Positions 10,021 to 18,170 of a stretch of DNA of 64,000 bases are shown one piece after another; position 1 is the stretch's first letter; each line of letters starts with the position of its first letter. The notes beneath the pieces were generated by a model that was not told the origin of the DNA, did not search any database, and saw nothing but the letters and a program-made list of their open reading frames with translations. Origin of the DNA: Pantoea nemavictus (GTDB taxonomy: Bacteria; Pseudomonadota; Gammaproteobacteria; Enterobacterales; Enterobacteriaceae); the NCBI RefSeq assembly GCF_037479095.1, contig NZ_JBBGZW010000001.1:558001-622000 (forward strand), written 5' to 3'. The translations under genes were made by a program, and so were the position numbers.

Positions 10021-10242
10021 GGTGTTGAGCGCTATCCGCAGCGCCGAGCACAGAGGGACGGCCAGGATGAGCAGACACGACGTCGGCGAAAGCGCGGCAT
10101 GAGCCAGGGATGGCGAATCCGCGCGGTCCGTCAGGCCGGAGTGATAAGCGAGGGAACAGCGAGGACGGCGCAGGCGCGGATTGCTAAGGTCCGCGCCTTC
10201 GGACCTTAGCCCGGCCGCCGGCTTCACACATTCTGAAACTGC
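10021..10242 (-). repeat. Long inverted repeat, copy B
   Basis: Reverse-oriented partner of the element at 9655-9886. On the minus strand it runs from GCAGTTTCAG (10242 down) to CTCAACACC (ends 10021), with CCTGACGGACCG at 10135-10124. It also carries its own hairpin, TAAGGTCCGCGCC next to GGACCTTAG, around 10182-10210. Together with copy A it fills most of the 784-bp gap after yegS. No gene was identified here. Confidence 0.7.
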
Positions 10243-10303
10243 CATACGCTTAGCGGGCGGAACCCCTGCGGAGCCAGTGCGCTGCTTATCTGACGAGCAT
10301 TAC

Positions 10304-10324
10304 GCCATAAATGGCGACCCTACG
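10304..10324. repeat. TGTAGGGTCGCCAT palindromic repeat (reverse)
   Basis: GCCATAAATGGCGACCCTACG is the reverse form of the short interspersed repeat. Next to it a small hairpin (TGCACAT at 10330-10336 against ATGTGCA at 10343-10349) lies 12 bp beyond the stop of the minus-strand oxidoreductase gene and may help end its transcript. Confidence 0.65.
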
Positions 10325-10361
10325 TAGGGTGCACATTGAACGATGTGCAGCGGCTGGTTTT

Positions 10362-11483
10362 CTACACCTTCATCCAGCGACGTTCCAGTGCGGAAACCGC
10401 CACCGCTTCCAATACTTTCTGCACCTGCAAACCTTCGGCAAAGTCCGGCCACATACGATCCCCAGCAGCGATGCCGTTAATCAAATCGCGGATCTCAACG
10501 GTTTTCTGATCGTTGAAGCCGATGCCGTGCCCGGCTGACACGCAGAAATTGGCGTAATCCGGATGCGCCGGACCGGTCAAAATGGTTTTGAAACCCTGGC
10601 GCCCTGCCGGTTCATCATGGATATACAGCTCCAGCTCGGCCATGCGTTCCTGGGTATAGCGCAGCGTGCCTTTGGTGCCGGTCACCACATAAGTCAGACC
10701 CATTTTGCTGCCGCAGGCGATGCGCGAGGTTTCAAACACGCCGTGCGCGCCATTTTTAAAACGCAGCAAGGCGCTAGCCTGATCTTCGTTTTCTACCGGC
10801 AGCAGGCGCGAAGTCTCCTTCGGATCCGGACGCTCCTTAATCACCGTCATCATATCGCCGCTGACTTCTTCAATATCGCCAACCAGATAATGCGCCATAT
10901 TCACAATGTGCGCGGCCAGGTCGCCCAGCGCGCCTAATCCCGCCAGCGCTTTCTGGCAGTGCCAGTCGAGCGGGGTTTCCGGACGCGCCAGATAATCTTC
11001 GTTGTGCGTGCCATAAAAATGCACCACGTCGCCGATTTCGCCACGAGCGATGATCTCACGCGCCAGCTGGCTGGTGGGGTTTTTCATGTAGTTGAAGCCG
11101 ACCAACGTTTTCACGCCGGCCAGCTGCGCGGCTTGCACCATCTCTTCGGCATCCGCTACCGACAGTGACAGCGGCTTCTCAGAGTAGACATGCTTGCCGT
11201 TGCGAATCGCTTCTAACGCCATCTCTTTGTGCAGGAAGTTAGGTGCGCAGATATCGACCACGTCGATGTTAGGATCACGCACCAGCTCACGCCAGTCGCC
11301 GGTGGATCGCGCAAAGCCAAAGGTGGCTGCCTGTTTTGCCGCCAGCTCAGGATTCACTTCCGCCAGCATTTCACGCACGATTTCACCTTTCAGGGCAAAA
11401 ACCGTGGGTGCCTGAGCGTAAGCAATTGCGTGACAACGACCAATATATCCACTGCCAATCATACCGATTCTGACTTTGTTCAT
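10362..11483 (-). CDS. Gfo/Idh/MocA family NAD(P)-dependent oxidoreductase
   Basis: Probable sugar or inositol dehydrogenase of the glucose-fructose oxidoreductase / inositol dehydrogenase family, 373 residues. The N-terminal Rossmann fold has GMIGSGYIGRCHA (residues 7-19). The family EKP motif is at 102-104 (YSEKPLS), and a central 'GDLAAHIVNMAHYLVGDIEE' stretch fits the substrate-binding beta-sheet domain with its catalytic His. The C-terminus ends 'DFAEGLQVQKVLEAVAVSAL', as in MocA-type proteins. Substrate cannot be read from sequence. It is a single gene, divergent from tRNA-Asn, with a CRP-like site about 145 bp upstream of its ATG, which hints at catabolite control. It is not part of the E. 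coli synteny here. Confidence 0.88.
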   Translation of the reverse strand: MNKVRIGMIGSGYIGRCHAIAYAQAPTVFALKGEIVREMLAEVNPELAAKQAATFGFARSTGDWRELVRDPNIDVVDICAPNFLHKEMALEAIRNGKHVYSEKPLSLSVADAEEMVQAAQLAGVKTLVGFNYMKNPTSQLAREIIARGEIGDVVHFYGTHNEDYLARPETPLDWHCQKALAGLGALGDLAAHIVNMAHYLVGDIEEVSGDMMTVIKERPDPKETSRLLPVENEDQASALLRFKNGAHGVFETSRIACGSKMGLTYVVTGTKGTLRYTQERMAELELYIHDEPAGRQGFKTILTGPAHPDYANFCVSAGHGIGFNDQKTVEIRDLINGIAAGDRMWPDFAEGLQVQKVLEAVAVSALERRWMKV

Positions 11484-11789
11484 GACTATTCCTGCATTCG
11501 GGTAACGAGTGATCTGGAATATATGTTTCGCTTTTCAGCGCGACAACGGCGAAATGAAATATCTGTGATCATACATGCGAGGTATCTGACAAAAACGACA
11601 AATCAGAATGTAATTTTGCATAGAGTTGGTGATCTTCATCACGAAATTGGCTGTAGAGCCGCTGGTTTAGCGACTTGAAACTCATGCACAGCAGGTAATT
11701 GACGCTTTATTCAGCAGTCAGTAAGAATTGTGAAAAAGAGTTTTGACAAGCCGAAGCCCGCTCGTTAATATGCGCCCCGTTCAAACGAT
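11484..11789. other. Intergenic region between oxidoreductase gene and tRNA-Asn
   Basis: This 306-bp AT-rich stretch holds the upstream region of the minus-strand oxidoreductase and the tRNA promoter. A CRP-like site GGTGATCTTCATCACG lies at 11628-11643 (one mismatch in each half of TGTGA-N6-TCACA). No reading frame here looks real. Confidence 0.5.
11743..11771 (+). promoter_or_regulatory. Sigma-70 promoter of tRNA-Asn
   Basis: A perfect -35 box TTGACA at 11743-11748 and a -10 box TAATAT at 11766-11771 with 17-bp spacing. A GC-rich discriminator GCGCCCC follows, typical of stable-RNA promoters under stringent control. The mature tRNA starts at 11790. Confidence 0.85.
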
Positions 11790-11865
11790 TCCTCTGTAGT
11801 TCAGTCGGTAGAACGGCGGACTGTTAATCCGTATGTCACTGGTTCGAGTCCAGTCAGAGGAGCCA
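11790..11865 (+). tRNA. tRNA-Asn, anticodon GUU
   Basis: A 76-nt tRNA with encoded CCA. The acceptor stem TCCTCTG pairs with CAGAGGA, the anticodon loop reads CTGTTAA (anticodon GTT), and the T arm has GGTTCGAGTCC. It appears identical or nearly so to E. coli tRNA-Asn. It has its own promoter and terminator. A supposed minus-strand protein over it is spurious. Confidence 0.98.
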
Positions 11866-11873
11866 AATTTAAA

Positions 11874-11908
11874 AACCCGCTCAGGGAAACCTGAGCGGGT
11901 TTTGTCTT
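11874..11908 (+). terminator. Rho-independent terminator of tRNA-Asn
   Basis: A perfect 10-bp stem CCCGCTCAGG (11876-11885), loop GAAA, CCTGAGCGGG (11890-11899), then TTTTGTCTTTT. A short interspersed repeat begins directly after it. Confidence 0.93.
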
Positions 11909-11909
11909 T

Positions 11910-11934
11910 TGTAGGGTCGCCATTGATGGTGACC
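11910..11934. repeat. TGTAGGGTCGCCAT palindromic repeat
   Basis: TGTAGGGTCGCCATTGATGG then TGACC: a copy of the short repeat directly after the tRNA terminator. A degraded partner (ATAAATGGCAACCCG) follows near 11950. Confidence 0.7.
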
Positions 11935-12029
11935 TGATATCGCGGTTGTTATAAATGGCAACCCGCCAAAATGTTCCTGAGCGCTGGAACAACTTACCTT
12001 CTGCAATCATCCCATCATGATTCACGCTC

Positions 12030-12078
12030 TGTGATTCTCTTCACAACTCTGTAACGCCGACTTGTATGGTAGTATTAG
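12030..12078 (+). promoter_or_regulatory. CRP site and promoter of the rspB cluster
   Basis: TGTGATTCTCTTCACA at 12030-12045 is a perfect TGTGA-N6-TCACA CRP site. A -10 box TATGGT lies at 12065-12070, giving a start near 12078 and a CRP centre about 41 bp upstream, the class II spacing. The stretch TATGGTAGTATTA over the -10 could also be the operator for the GntR regulator encoded at the end of the cluster (inference). The gene starts 79 bp later. Confidence 0.75.
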
Positions 12079-12156
12079 TGCGCGTATTTTTTCATCATTG
12101 CATTCCCGCTAAAGCCTGCTCAGCTTATCAAGAAGGCAGCAGGCAAGGAGTAGATG

Positions 12157-13167
12157 ATGAAAAGTGTGGTGATTGAACAACCGGGTGAATTGGTATTGGC
12201 AGAGCGTCCGCTGCCGCAGCCCGCTGCAGGTGAAGTCCGCGTGAAGGTGCAGTTTGCCAGCATCTGCGGTTCCGATGTGCATATCTGGCACGGTCACAAT
12301 CCTTTCGCTAAATATCCGCGCGTGATTGGTCATGAATTTTTCGGCCTGATTGATGCGGTCGGCGATGACGTCGCCGCCAGCCGCATCGGTGAGCGCGTGG
12401 CGGTTGATCCGGTAGTCAGCTGCGGTCACTGCTATCCCTGCTCAATTGGTCGCCCCAACGTCTGCAAAGAGTTGCAGGTGATCGGCGTGCACCGCGACGG
12501 CGGCTTTAGCGAATATGCCGTGGCGCCGGCGAAAAATGCCTTCCGCCTGCCAAATAGTATTCCTGACAAGCTTGCCAGCATGGTTGAACCCTTCACCATC
12601 GCGGCCAACATCACCGCCTTTCTCAAACCACAGCCAAACGATGTGGCGCTGATTTACGGTGCCGGCCCGATGGGTCTTACCGCCATTCAGGTGCTGAAAG
12701 GCGTGTACGGCGTCGAGCAGGTGTTAGTGGTGGATCGCCTGCCAGAACGTTTGGCGCTGGCGCAGGAGAACGGAGCCGATCGCGTATTCAATAACAGCGA
12801 GATTCCCTTAGCCGCGCAGCTGGAAGGTGTACAGCCCACGCTGATTATTGATGCCGCCTGCCACCCTGCCATTCTGGCTGAAGCCGCCGCCCTCGCCTCG
12901 CCAGCGGCGCGCATTGGCCTGCTGGGTTTCTCCGGCGAACCGTGCAGCATCACGCAGCAGAGTCTCACCAGCAAAGAGCTGTCGCTGTTCACCTCACGTC
13001 TCAACAGCAATCGCTTCCCGCAGGTGATTGAGTGGATGGAACAGGGGCAGATCCAGCCAGAGAAACTGGTGACGCACTATTTCCCGCTGGCGGAGGTGGA
13101 GCAAGCGATGACGCTGTTCGAAAAAGATCCCCGCACCTGCTGCAAAGTGATCCTACAAATGGGTTAA
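12157..13167 (+). CDS. rspB: RspB-type zinc-dependent dehydrogenase
   Basis: Zinc- and NAD(P)-dependent medium-chain dehydrogenase closely resembling E. coli RspB, of 336 residues from the second of two adjacent ATGs. AAGGAG at 12145-12150 is six bases from this ATG, and E. coli RspB also starts MKS. The catalytic zinc ligands are Cys37 and His59-Glu60; the structural zinc loop has Cys89, Cys92, Cys95 and Cys103. The cofactor loop is 'YGAGPMGLTAIQVLKG'. RspB is tied to starvation sensing with RspA, a mannonate-dehydratase relative; here rspA is absent and the gene heads a run of sugar-acid genes. L-gulonate-like or hexuronate-derived substrates are possible, but not proven. Confidence 0.85.
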   Translation: MKSVVIEQPGELVLAERPLPQPAAGEVRVKVQFASICGSDVHIWHGHNPFAKYPRVIGHEFFGLIDAVGDDVAASRIGERVAVDPVVSCGHCYPCSIGRPNVCKELQVIGVHRDGGFSEYAVAPAKNAFRLPNSIPDKLASMVEPFTIAANITAFLKPQPNDVALIYGAGPMGLTAIQVLKGVYGVEQVLVVDRLPERLALAQENGADRVFNNSEIPLAAQLEGVQPTLIIDAACHPAILAEAAALASPAARIGLLGFSGEPCSITQQSLTSKELSLFTSRLNSNRFPQVIEWMEQGQIQPEKLVTHYFPLAEVEQAMTLFEKDPRTCCKVILQMG

Positions 13168-13250
13168 GTTAACCCACACACCAGGTGTCCCCATGCCGGT
13201 CACTTACCCGCCGGCATTATTACTATAAAAAAGACGATGACGGAGTTTCT

Positions 13251-14534
13251 ATGTTTAAGAACCTGCGCTGGACCCTCGTACTGCTGTTGTTCCTGGTGTT
13301 TATGATCAACTATCTTGATCGTATCGCCCTCTCTTTGACTGTCCCTTTGGTGGAAAAAGACCTGATGATCAACGCCGAACAGTTCGGCATGATTTTCGGC
13401 AGCTTCTTCTTCGGTTACGCCCTGTTCAACTTTATTGGCGGTTTAGCGACCGATAGATTTGGCCCGACTATCGTGCTCGGTACCGCTGTCGGCATGTGGT
13501 CGCTGTTCTGTGGCCTGACCGCCATGGCGACCGGCTTCTGGTCAATGATGATTCTGCGCGTGCTGTTTGGCATGGCAGAAGGCCCGATTTCCGCCTCGGC
13601 GAACAAAGCCATCAACGGCTGGTTCCCGAAAAAACAGGCCGCCACGGCGATGGGCTTACTGAGCTCAGGTTCGCCGCTGGGCGGTGCTGTCGCCGGGCCG
13701 ATTGTCGGCTATCTGGCGCTCTCATTCGGCTGGCGTCCAGCGTTTGTGGTGATCGCCGCAATTGGCTTCGTCTGGCTGGCGCTGTGGTTCTTCTTTGCGT
13801 CAGATAACCCAGCGAAAAGCAAACGCGTCTCCGCCGAAGAGCGCGCGCTAGTGGAAAAACTGAAAGCCGAAGAACCGGCCGACGTGATCGATCCGAGCGG
13901 CAACGCACACGGTCTGGGCTTCTATCTGCGCCAGCCGATCATTCTGGTCACCGCCTTCGCCTTCTTCTGCTACAACTACATCCTGTTCTTCTTCCTCAGC
14001 TGGTTCCCGGCGTATCTGGTGCAGGCGCATGGCCTCGATATCAAAGCGATGAGCATCACCACCATGATCCCGTGGATTGTCGGCTTCGTTGGCCTGGCGC
14101 TGGGCGGCTGGATCTCCGATAAAATTTTCAATATTACCGGTAAGCTGCTGCTTTCGCGCAAAATTGTGCTGGTGGTTTCACTGACGGCAGCGGCGATTTG
14201 CGTGGCGCTGGCAGGTACGATAAAAGAGGTCAACTCGGCGGTGATCATGATGTCGATCTCCATCTTCTTCCTCTACATCACCGGCGCGATTTACTGGGCG
14301 ATAGTGCAGGACGTAGTGCATAAAAGCCGTGTGGGTAGCATCAGCGGCTTTATCCATCTGATTGGTAGCCTGTCTGGCGTTATCGGCCCCGTCGTCACCG
14401 GTTTCATCGTGCAGCACTCCGGTAAGTTTGACAGTGCGTTCATCCTTGCCGGTGCAGTTGCTGGCGTCGGCGCGCTGCTGGTACTGCTGGTGATTCGTGA
14501 ACCTAAAGCCAACAACAAACCGGTTTCTGTGTAA
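13251..14534 (+). CDS. MFS transporter, sugar-acid (YdfJ-like)
   Basis: Twelve-helix major facilitator transporter of the anion:cation symporter group that includes hexuronate and galactonate carriers, 427 residues from the ATG at 13251 (GGAG eight bases upstream). A longer reading from a GTG at 13185 would add a charged tail with no family support. The first helix ends in FMINYLDRIALSL, the ACS signature. Motif A 'GLATDRFGPTIVLG' follows helix 2, and a charged central loop (about 195-220) separates the halves. In E. coli the related ydfJ sits with rspAB, ydfI and rspR, as here, so it likely imports the substrate handled by the neighbouring dehydrogenases. Confidence 0.85.
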   Translation: MFKNLRWTLVLLLFLVFMINYLDRIALSLTVPLVEKDLMINAEQFGMIFGSFFFGYALFNFIGGLATDRFGPTIVLGTAVGMWSLFCGLTAMATGFWSMMILRVLFGMAEGPISASANKAINGWFPKKQAATAMGLLSSGSPLGGAVAGPIVGYLALSFGWRPAFVVIAAIGFVWLALWFFFASDNPAKSKRVSAEERALVEKLKAEEPADVIDPSGNAHGLGFYLRQPIILVTAFAFFCYNYILFFFLSWFPAYLVQAHGLDIKAMSITTMIPWIVGFVGLALGGWISDKIFNITGKLLLSRKIVLVVSLTAAAICVALAGTIKEVNSAVIMMSISIFFLYITGAIYWAIVQDVVHKSRVGSISGFIHLIGSLSGVIGPVVTGFIVQHSGKFDSAFILAGAVAGVGALLVLLVIREPKANNKPVSV

Positions 14535-14539
14535 TTCTC

Positions 14540-14560
14540 ATGGGGCGCTAAGCGCCCCAT
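14540..14560 (+). other. Perfect hairpin between transporter and dehydrogenase genes
   Basis: ATGGGGCGCT (14540-14549) and AGCGCCCCAT (14551-14560) form a perfect 10-bp arm palindrome. It lies just after the transporter stop and before the next ribosome site. Only TTTG follows, so it may be a weak attenuator or an RNA-stabilizing stem. Confidence 0.6.
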
Positions 14561-14578
14561 TTGCTAAAAGGAATGACT

Positions 14579-16039
14579 ATGTTAGAGCTTGATCGCCTCC
14601 CCGCTGATGTTCAACTTCCGGCTTACGATCGCACGCAACTCAAAACCCGCATGGTGCACATTGGCTTTGGTGCTTTTCATCGCGCGCATCAGGCGCTGGC
14701 GACCGATAAGCTGGCCGCGCAGGGCAGCGACTGGGGCTACTGCGAGGTGAATCTCAACAGCGGCACGCTGATTCAGGCGCTGCGTCAACAGGATCTGCTC
14801 TACACGCTGACCGAAATGGCCGATGAGAGTTTACACACGCGCGTGATTGGCGTGGTGACGCAAGCCCTGCACGGCAAAGGCGACGGCATTGAGGCGGTCA
14901 TTGAAGCGATGAGTCAGCCTGATGTGGCGATAGTCTCAATGACGGTCACCGAGAAAGGCTACTGTTACATGCCGTCGAGCGGCAAACTGAATCCCGATCA
15001 TCCGGATATTGTGCATGACCTCGCCAATCCAGCAGCACCACGTTCGTTACCGGGGCTGATTCTGGCGGCGATTATCCGCCGTCGTGAACGTAATCTGCCG
15101 CCGTTTAGCGTGATGTCGTGCGACAACATGCCGGAAAACGGCCACGTCACGCGCAACGTGATTACCCAACTGGCTGAGTGCTACAGCCCTGCGCTGGCAG
15201 ACTACATCCAGACGCACATCACCTTCCCTTCGACCATGGTCGATCGCATCGTCCCGGCGATGACCGATGCGGCGTTCGACACGCTGGCTGAACGCCTTGG
15301 CAGCCGCGATCCGGTGGCGGTAGAAGCCGAGCCGTTCTTCCAGTGGGTGATTGAAGATAACTTCGTCAACGGACGCCCGGCATGGGAAAACGCCGGCGCG
15401 GAGTTGGTGAGCGACGTGCTGCCATTCGAAGAGATGAAGCTGCGCATGCTGAATGGCAGCCATTCGTTCCTCGCCTATCTCGGCTTCCTCGCCGGCTATG
15501 AGCACATCAGTGATTGCATGGCCGATGCCAGCTATCGCCAGGCGGCACGCGCATTGATGCTGCAGGATCAGGCGCCGACGCTGCGCACTCAAGGCGTCGA
15601 TCTCACGGCATATGCCGATTCACTGATTGCGCGCTACGAGAATCGCGCCATCAAACATCGCACCTATCAAATTGCGACTGACGGCACGCAAAAGCTACCG
15701 CAGCGCTTGCTGGATAGCGTGCGCTGGCATCTGCGCAACGGCACTTCCTGCGATTTCGTGTTGCTGGGCGTGGCCGGTTGGATGCGGTACGTCGGCGGCG
15801 TGAATGAGCAAGGAGAAGCGATTGAGATTCGCGATCCGTTAAAAGATCAGCTGGCGGATATCGTCGCTAACAGTGAGGAAGGCGCAGCCCGCGTAAAGGC
15901 GTTACTCGGCCTGAAAGCGGTGTTCGGCGACGATCTGCTGCAGCAAACGGCGTTTGTCACCCGCCTGACCGAACTGTATCAACAACTGGTGCAACAGGGC
16001 GCGCGTGCCACGGTTCACAGCCTCGTCACACAAGGCTAA
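14579..16039 (+). CDS. ydfI: YdfI-type mannitol dehydrogenase family oxidoreductase
   Basis: NAD-dependent dehydrogenase of the long-chain mannitol dehydrogenase / fructuronate reductase family, 486 residues from the ATG at 14579 (same length as E. coli YdfI), with AAGGA six bases upstream. The N-terminal motif is HIGFGAFHRAHQA. The family active site K-x5-N-x2-H is Lys287, Asn292 and His295 in KLRMLNGSHSFLAYLG. The sequence 'MTVTEKGYCY' marks the nucleotide-binding half. Likely reactions are reduction of fructuronate or related keto acids to mannonate-type sugar acids. It works with the upstream RspB-like enzyme and transporter. Exact substrate unknown. Confidence 0.87.
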   Translation: MLELDRLPADVQLPAYDRTQLKTRMVHIGFGAFHRAHQALATDKLAAQGSDWGYCEVNLNSGTLIQALRQQDLLYTLTEMADESLHTRVIGVVTQALHGKGDGIEAVIEAMSQPDVAIVSMTVTEKGYCYMPSSGKLNPDHPDIVHDLANPAAPRSLPGLILAAIIRRRERNLPPFSVMSCDNMPENGHVTRNVITQLAECYSPALADYIQTHITFPSTMVDRIVPAMTDAAFDTLAERLGSRDPVAVEAEPFFQWVIEDNFVNGRPAWENAGAELVSDVLPFEEMKLRMLNGSHSFLAYLGFLAGYEHISDCMADASYRQAARALMLQDQAPTLRTQGVDLTAYADSLIARYENRAIKHRTYQIATDGTQKLPQRLLDSVRWHLRNGTSCDFVLLGVAGWMRYVGGVNEQGEAIEIRDPLKDQLADIVANSEEGAARVKALLGLKAVFGDDLLQQTAFVTRLTELYQQLVQQGARATVHSLVTQG

Positions 16040-16137
16040 GTGGCTGAACAAATGTGTAGCGCAGACGCAGTGTGCTGATTAGACTTACCCTTTCTCAACG
16101 GGCTGGCGCACGCCAGCCGTAATACGGATATTGCTGC

Positions 16138-16824
16138 ATGTCGACTGCCTATACCATAACCACCAGCGAACCGGTAAATCAGCAGATCTATCGCTATCTG
16201 CGTAAAGATATTGTGACCTGCGTTATTCATCCGGGCTCGCTGCTGTCGGAGAAGGAAGTGTCGGCGCGCTTTAACGTGTCGCGTCAGCCGGTGCGCGAGG
16301 CCTTTATTAAGCTGGCTGAGGCCGGATTGGTGCAGGTTTTGCCGCAGCGCGGCACCTTCGTACGCAAGATCTCCGCCCAGCGCGTGGCCGATGGTCGCTT
16401 TATTCGTGAAGCGGTCGAGATTGCCGTGGTACGCCGCGCCGCGCAGGAAATGGGGGCGACAGGGTTGATGGCGCTGGAGCATAACTTGCAGCTGCAGCGT
16501 TTAGCGGCTGAACGTCATGACAGCCAGGCATTTTTAACGCTGGATGATGAGTTTCATCGCCTGATTGCCGAGGGGATTAATTGCCTGCTGGCGTGGGAAA
16601 CGGTGGAGAACATCAAAGCCACCATGGACCGCGTGCGCTTCCTGACGTTGAGCGAAGTGTCGCCGCCAGAAAGATTGATTCAGCAGCATGAAAATATCTT
16701 TAATGCGTTGAAAGCGCATGATGTTGACGGTGCTGAAAGCGCAATGCGCCGCCATCTGCAGGAGATGATTTTAACCATTACGCCCATTGCCGAGCGCAAT
16801 AGTGAGTGGTTTGAGGCGCCTTAA
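16138..16824 (+). CDS. rspR: RspR-type GntR/FCD transcriptional regulator
   Basis: Transcription factor of the GntR family, FadR/FCD subgroup, 228 residues, equal in length to E. coli RspR (YdfH). The N-terminal winged helix (about 10-80) includes 'VSARFNVSRQPVREAFIKLAEAGLVQVLPQRG', matching RspR almost residue for residue across the recognition helix. The C-terminal FCD ligand domain (about 90-215) has the metal/ligand histidines in DDEFHRLI, QQHENIF and RRHLQEM. E. coli RspR represses rspAB; this gene closes the equivalent cluster and presumably represses it. There is a 98-bp gap after ydfI with no clear ribosome site before its ATG. Confidence 0.9.
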   Translation: MSTAYTITTSEPVNQQIYRYLRKDIVTCVIHPGSLLSEKEVSARFNVSRQPVREAFIKLAEAGLVQVLPQRGTFVRKISAQRVADGRFIREAVEIAVVRRAAQEMGATGLMALEHNLQLQRLAAERHDSQAFLTLDDEFHRLIAEGINCLLAWETVENIKATMDRVRFLTLSEVSPPERLIQQHENIFNALKAHDVDGAESAMRRHLQEMILTITPIAERNSEWFEAP

Positions 16825-16835
16825 GTAGGGTTATC

Positions 16836-16962
16836 GCTGTCCCCCATCCCGGCCTTCCCCCGCGAGCGGGGGAAGGAGACGCTGCCACATGCAACACCCC
16901 AACTAACATATGGCAGCGTCTTCCTCCTCCATTTATGGGGGAGGACCGAGGAGGGGGACAGC
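16836..16962. repeat. 127-bp branched palindromic repeat, copy 1
   Basis: The element starts GCTGTCCCCC and ends GGGGGACAGC. Inside are three nested hairpins: CTTCCCCCGC/GCGGGGGAAG, GACGCTGCCA/TGGCAGCGTC and CCTCCATTTATGGGGGAGG. It could fold as a cloverleaf-like structure. A second copy of exactly the same length lies at 51472-51598, with the first 58 bases identical and differences concentrated around the central loop. It sits between the convergent rspR and fbaB. Confidence 0.85.
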
Positions 16963-16970
16963 CAACACCA

Positions 16971-18023
16971 TCAAGCTATGGTGACATCCTTCGACAAATA
17001 CACATCCTGCACCGCATTAATCAGCTGCACGCCCTCTTTCAGCGACTTCTTAAACGCCTTGCGCCCCAGAATCAGCCCCATGCCGCCCGCACGTTTATTG
17101 ATCACTGCGGTTCGTACAGACTCCGCGATATCCGTCTCACCCGCCGAAGCACCGCCGGAGTTAATCAACCCTGCGCGTCCCATATAGCAGTTCGCCAGCT
17201 GGTAACGCACCAAATCAATCGGGTTTTCGCTGGTCAGCTTGCTATAAACACGTTCATCGGTATGACCAAACTTCACCGCGTTGTAACCGCCGTTGTTCTC
17301 AGCCATCTTCTGCTTCACGATATCCGCACCAATCGTTGCCGCCAGATGATTGGCCTGGCCAGTTAAATCGGCACTGGCATGATAATCAACGCCCTCTTTT
17401 TTGAAGGCATCGTTACGCAGATAAGCCCACAGCACCGTCACCATACCCAGCTCGTGCGCGCGCTCAAACGCCGCAGAGATCTCTTCAATCTGACGACGCG
17501 ATTGCTCAGAGCCAAAGTAGATGGTCGCGCCAACTGCTACTGCGCCCAGATTGAAGGCCTGTTCAACGCTGGCATACAGTGTCTGATCATATTGGGTGGG
17601 ATAGCTCAGGGTTTCGTTATGGTTCAACTTCACCATAAAGGGAATGCGGTGCGCGTAACGCCGTGACACCGAGGCCAATACGCCGTAAGTCGATGCCACG
17701 CAGTTGCAGCCAGCTTCAATCGCCAACTCTACGATGTTTTTTGGATCGAAATACGCGGGATTAGCAGCAAAGGATGCGCCCGCCGAGTGCTCAACGCCCT
17801 GATCGACCGGTAAAATCGACAAATAGCCGGTGCCGGCTAAACGTCCGGTGTTGTATAGCGTTTGCATGTTGCGTAATACGGTGGGAGAACGATTGTTGTC
17901 GATCATTACGCGATCAACATAATCCGCGCCTGGTAAATAGAGGCTATCCGCTGGAATGGTCATGCAGCGATGTTGAAGAAGGCTGTCCGCCTCTTTGCCC
18001 AATAACTGTACGATGTCCGTCAT
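16971..18023 (-). CDS. fbaB: FbaB, class I fructose-bisphosphate aldolase
   Basis: Schiff-base (class I, DhnA-type) fructose-1,6-bisphosphate aldolase of glycolysis and gluconeogenesis, cytosolic. It has 350 residues from the ATG at 18023, the same as E. coli FbaB; an upstream extension to 18098 lacks family support, and AGGTG precedes this ATG. Typical stretches are '[22 protein letters not shown]', '[14 protein letters not shown]' and the C-terminal '[20 protein letters not shown]', a phosphate-binding loop. In E. coli FbaB is made mainly on gluconeogenic carbon sources. It is a single gene on the minus strand; no Cra operator was recognised in the 147 bp upstream. Confidence 0.96.
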   Translation of the reverse strand: MTDIVQLLGKEADSLLQHRCMTIPADSLYLPGADYVDRVMIDNNRSPTVLRNMQTLYNTGRLAGTGYLSILPVDQGVEHSAGASFAANPAYFDPKNIVELAIEAGCNCVASTYGVLASVSRRYAHRIPFMVKLNHNETLSYPTQYDQTLYASVEQAFNLGAVAVGATIYFGSEQSRRQIEEISAAFERAHELGMVTVLWAYLRNDAFKKEGVDYHASADLTGQANHLAATIGADIVKQKMAENNGGYNAVKFGHTDERVYSKLTSENPIDLVRYQLANCYMGRAGLINSGGASAGETDIAESVRTAVINKRAGGMGLILGRKAFKKSLKEGVQLINAVQDVYLSKDVTIA

Positions 18024-18170
18024 GTTCGCACCTGATAAATGGCTGGATTGGAACCGGCAAATGCCGATTCGCCCCCAACAGCCTGGACCGCAATACACCA
18101 GGCTGGCAAATTGCTGACTCCATTTTTCAGACGGATGCGCAGTGCAAAAGCGGCAATCTGGCGTTACGCC

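Noticed and set aside
9570..10028. 152-residue frame after yegS, and other frames within 9650-10245
   Set aside because: They run through the inverted repeat and interspersed repeats, with proline/arginine-rich low-complexity translation and no family likeness.
9655..10242. Insertion sequence or integron
   Set aside because: No transposase or integrase frame, and no recognised terminal sequence or target duplication could be confirmed by eye.
11801..12025. Minus-strand 74-residue frame ending in LAPLTGLEPVTYGLTVRR
   Set aside because: It is the antisense reading of tRNA-Asn and its terminator, a well-known spurious protein pattern around tRNA genes.
14540..14560. Terminator after the MFS transporter gene
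   Set aside because: The stem is perfect, but there is no real T-run and ydfI follows immediately, so it is listed only as a hairpin.
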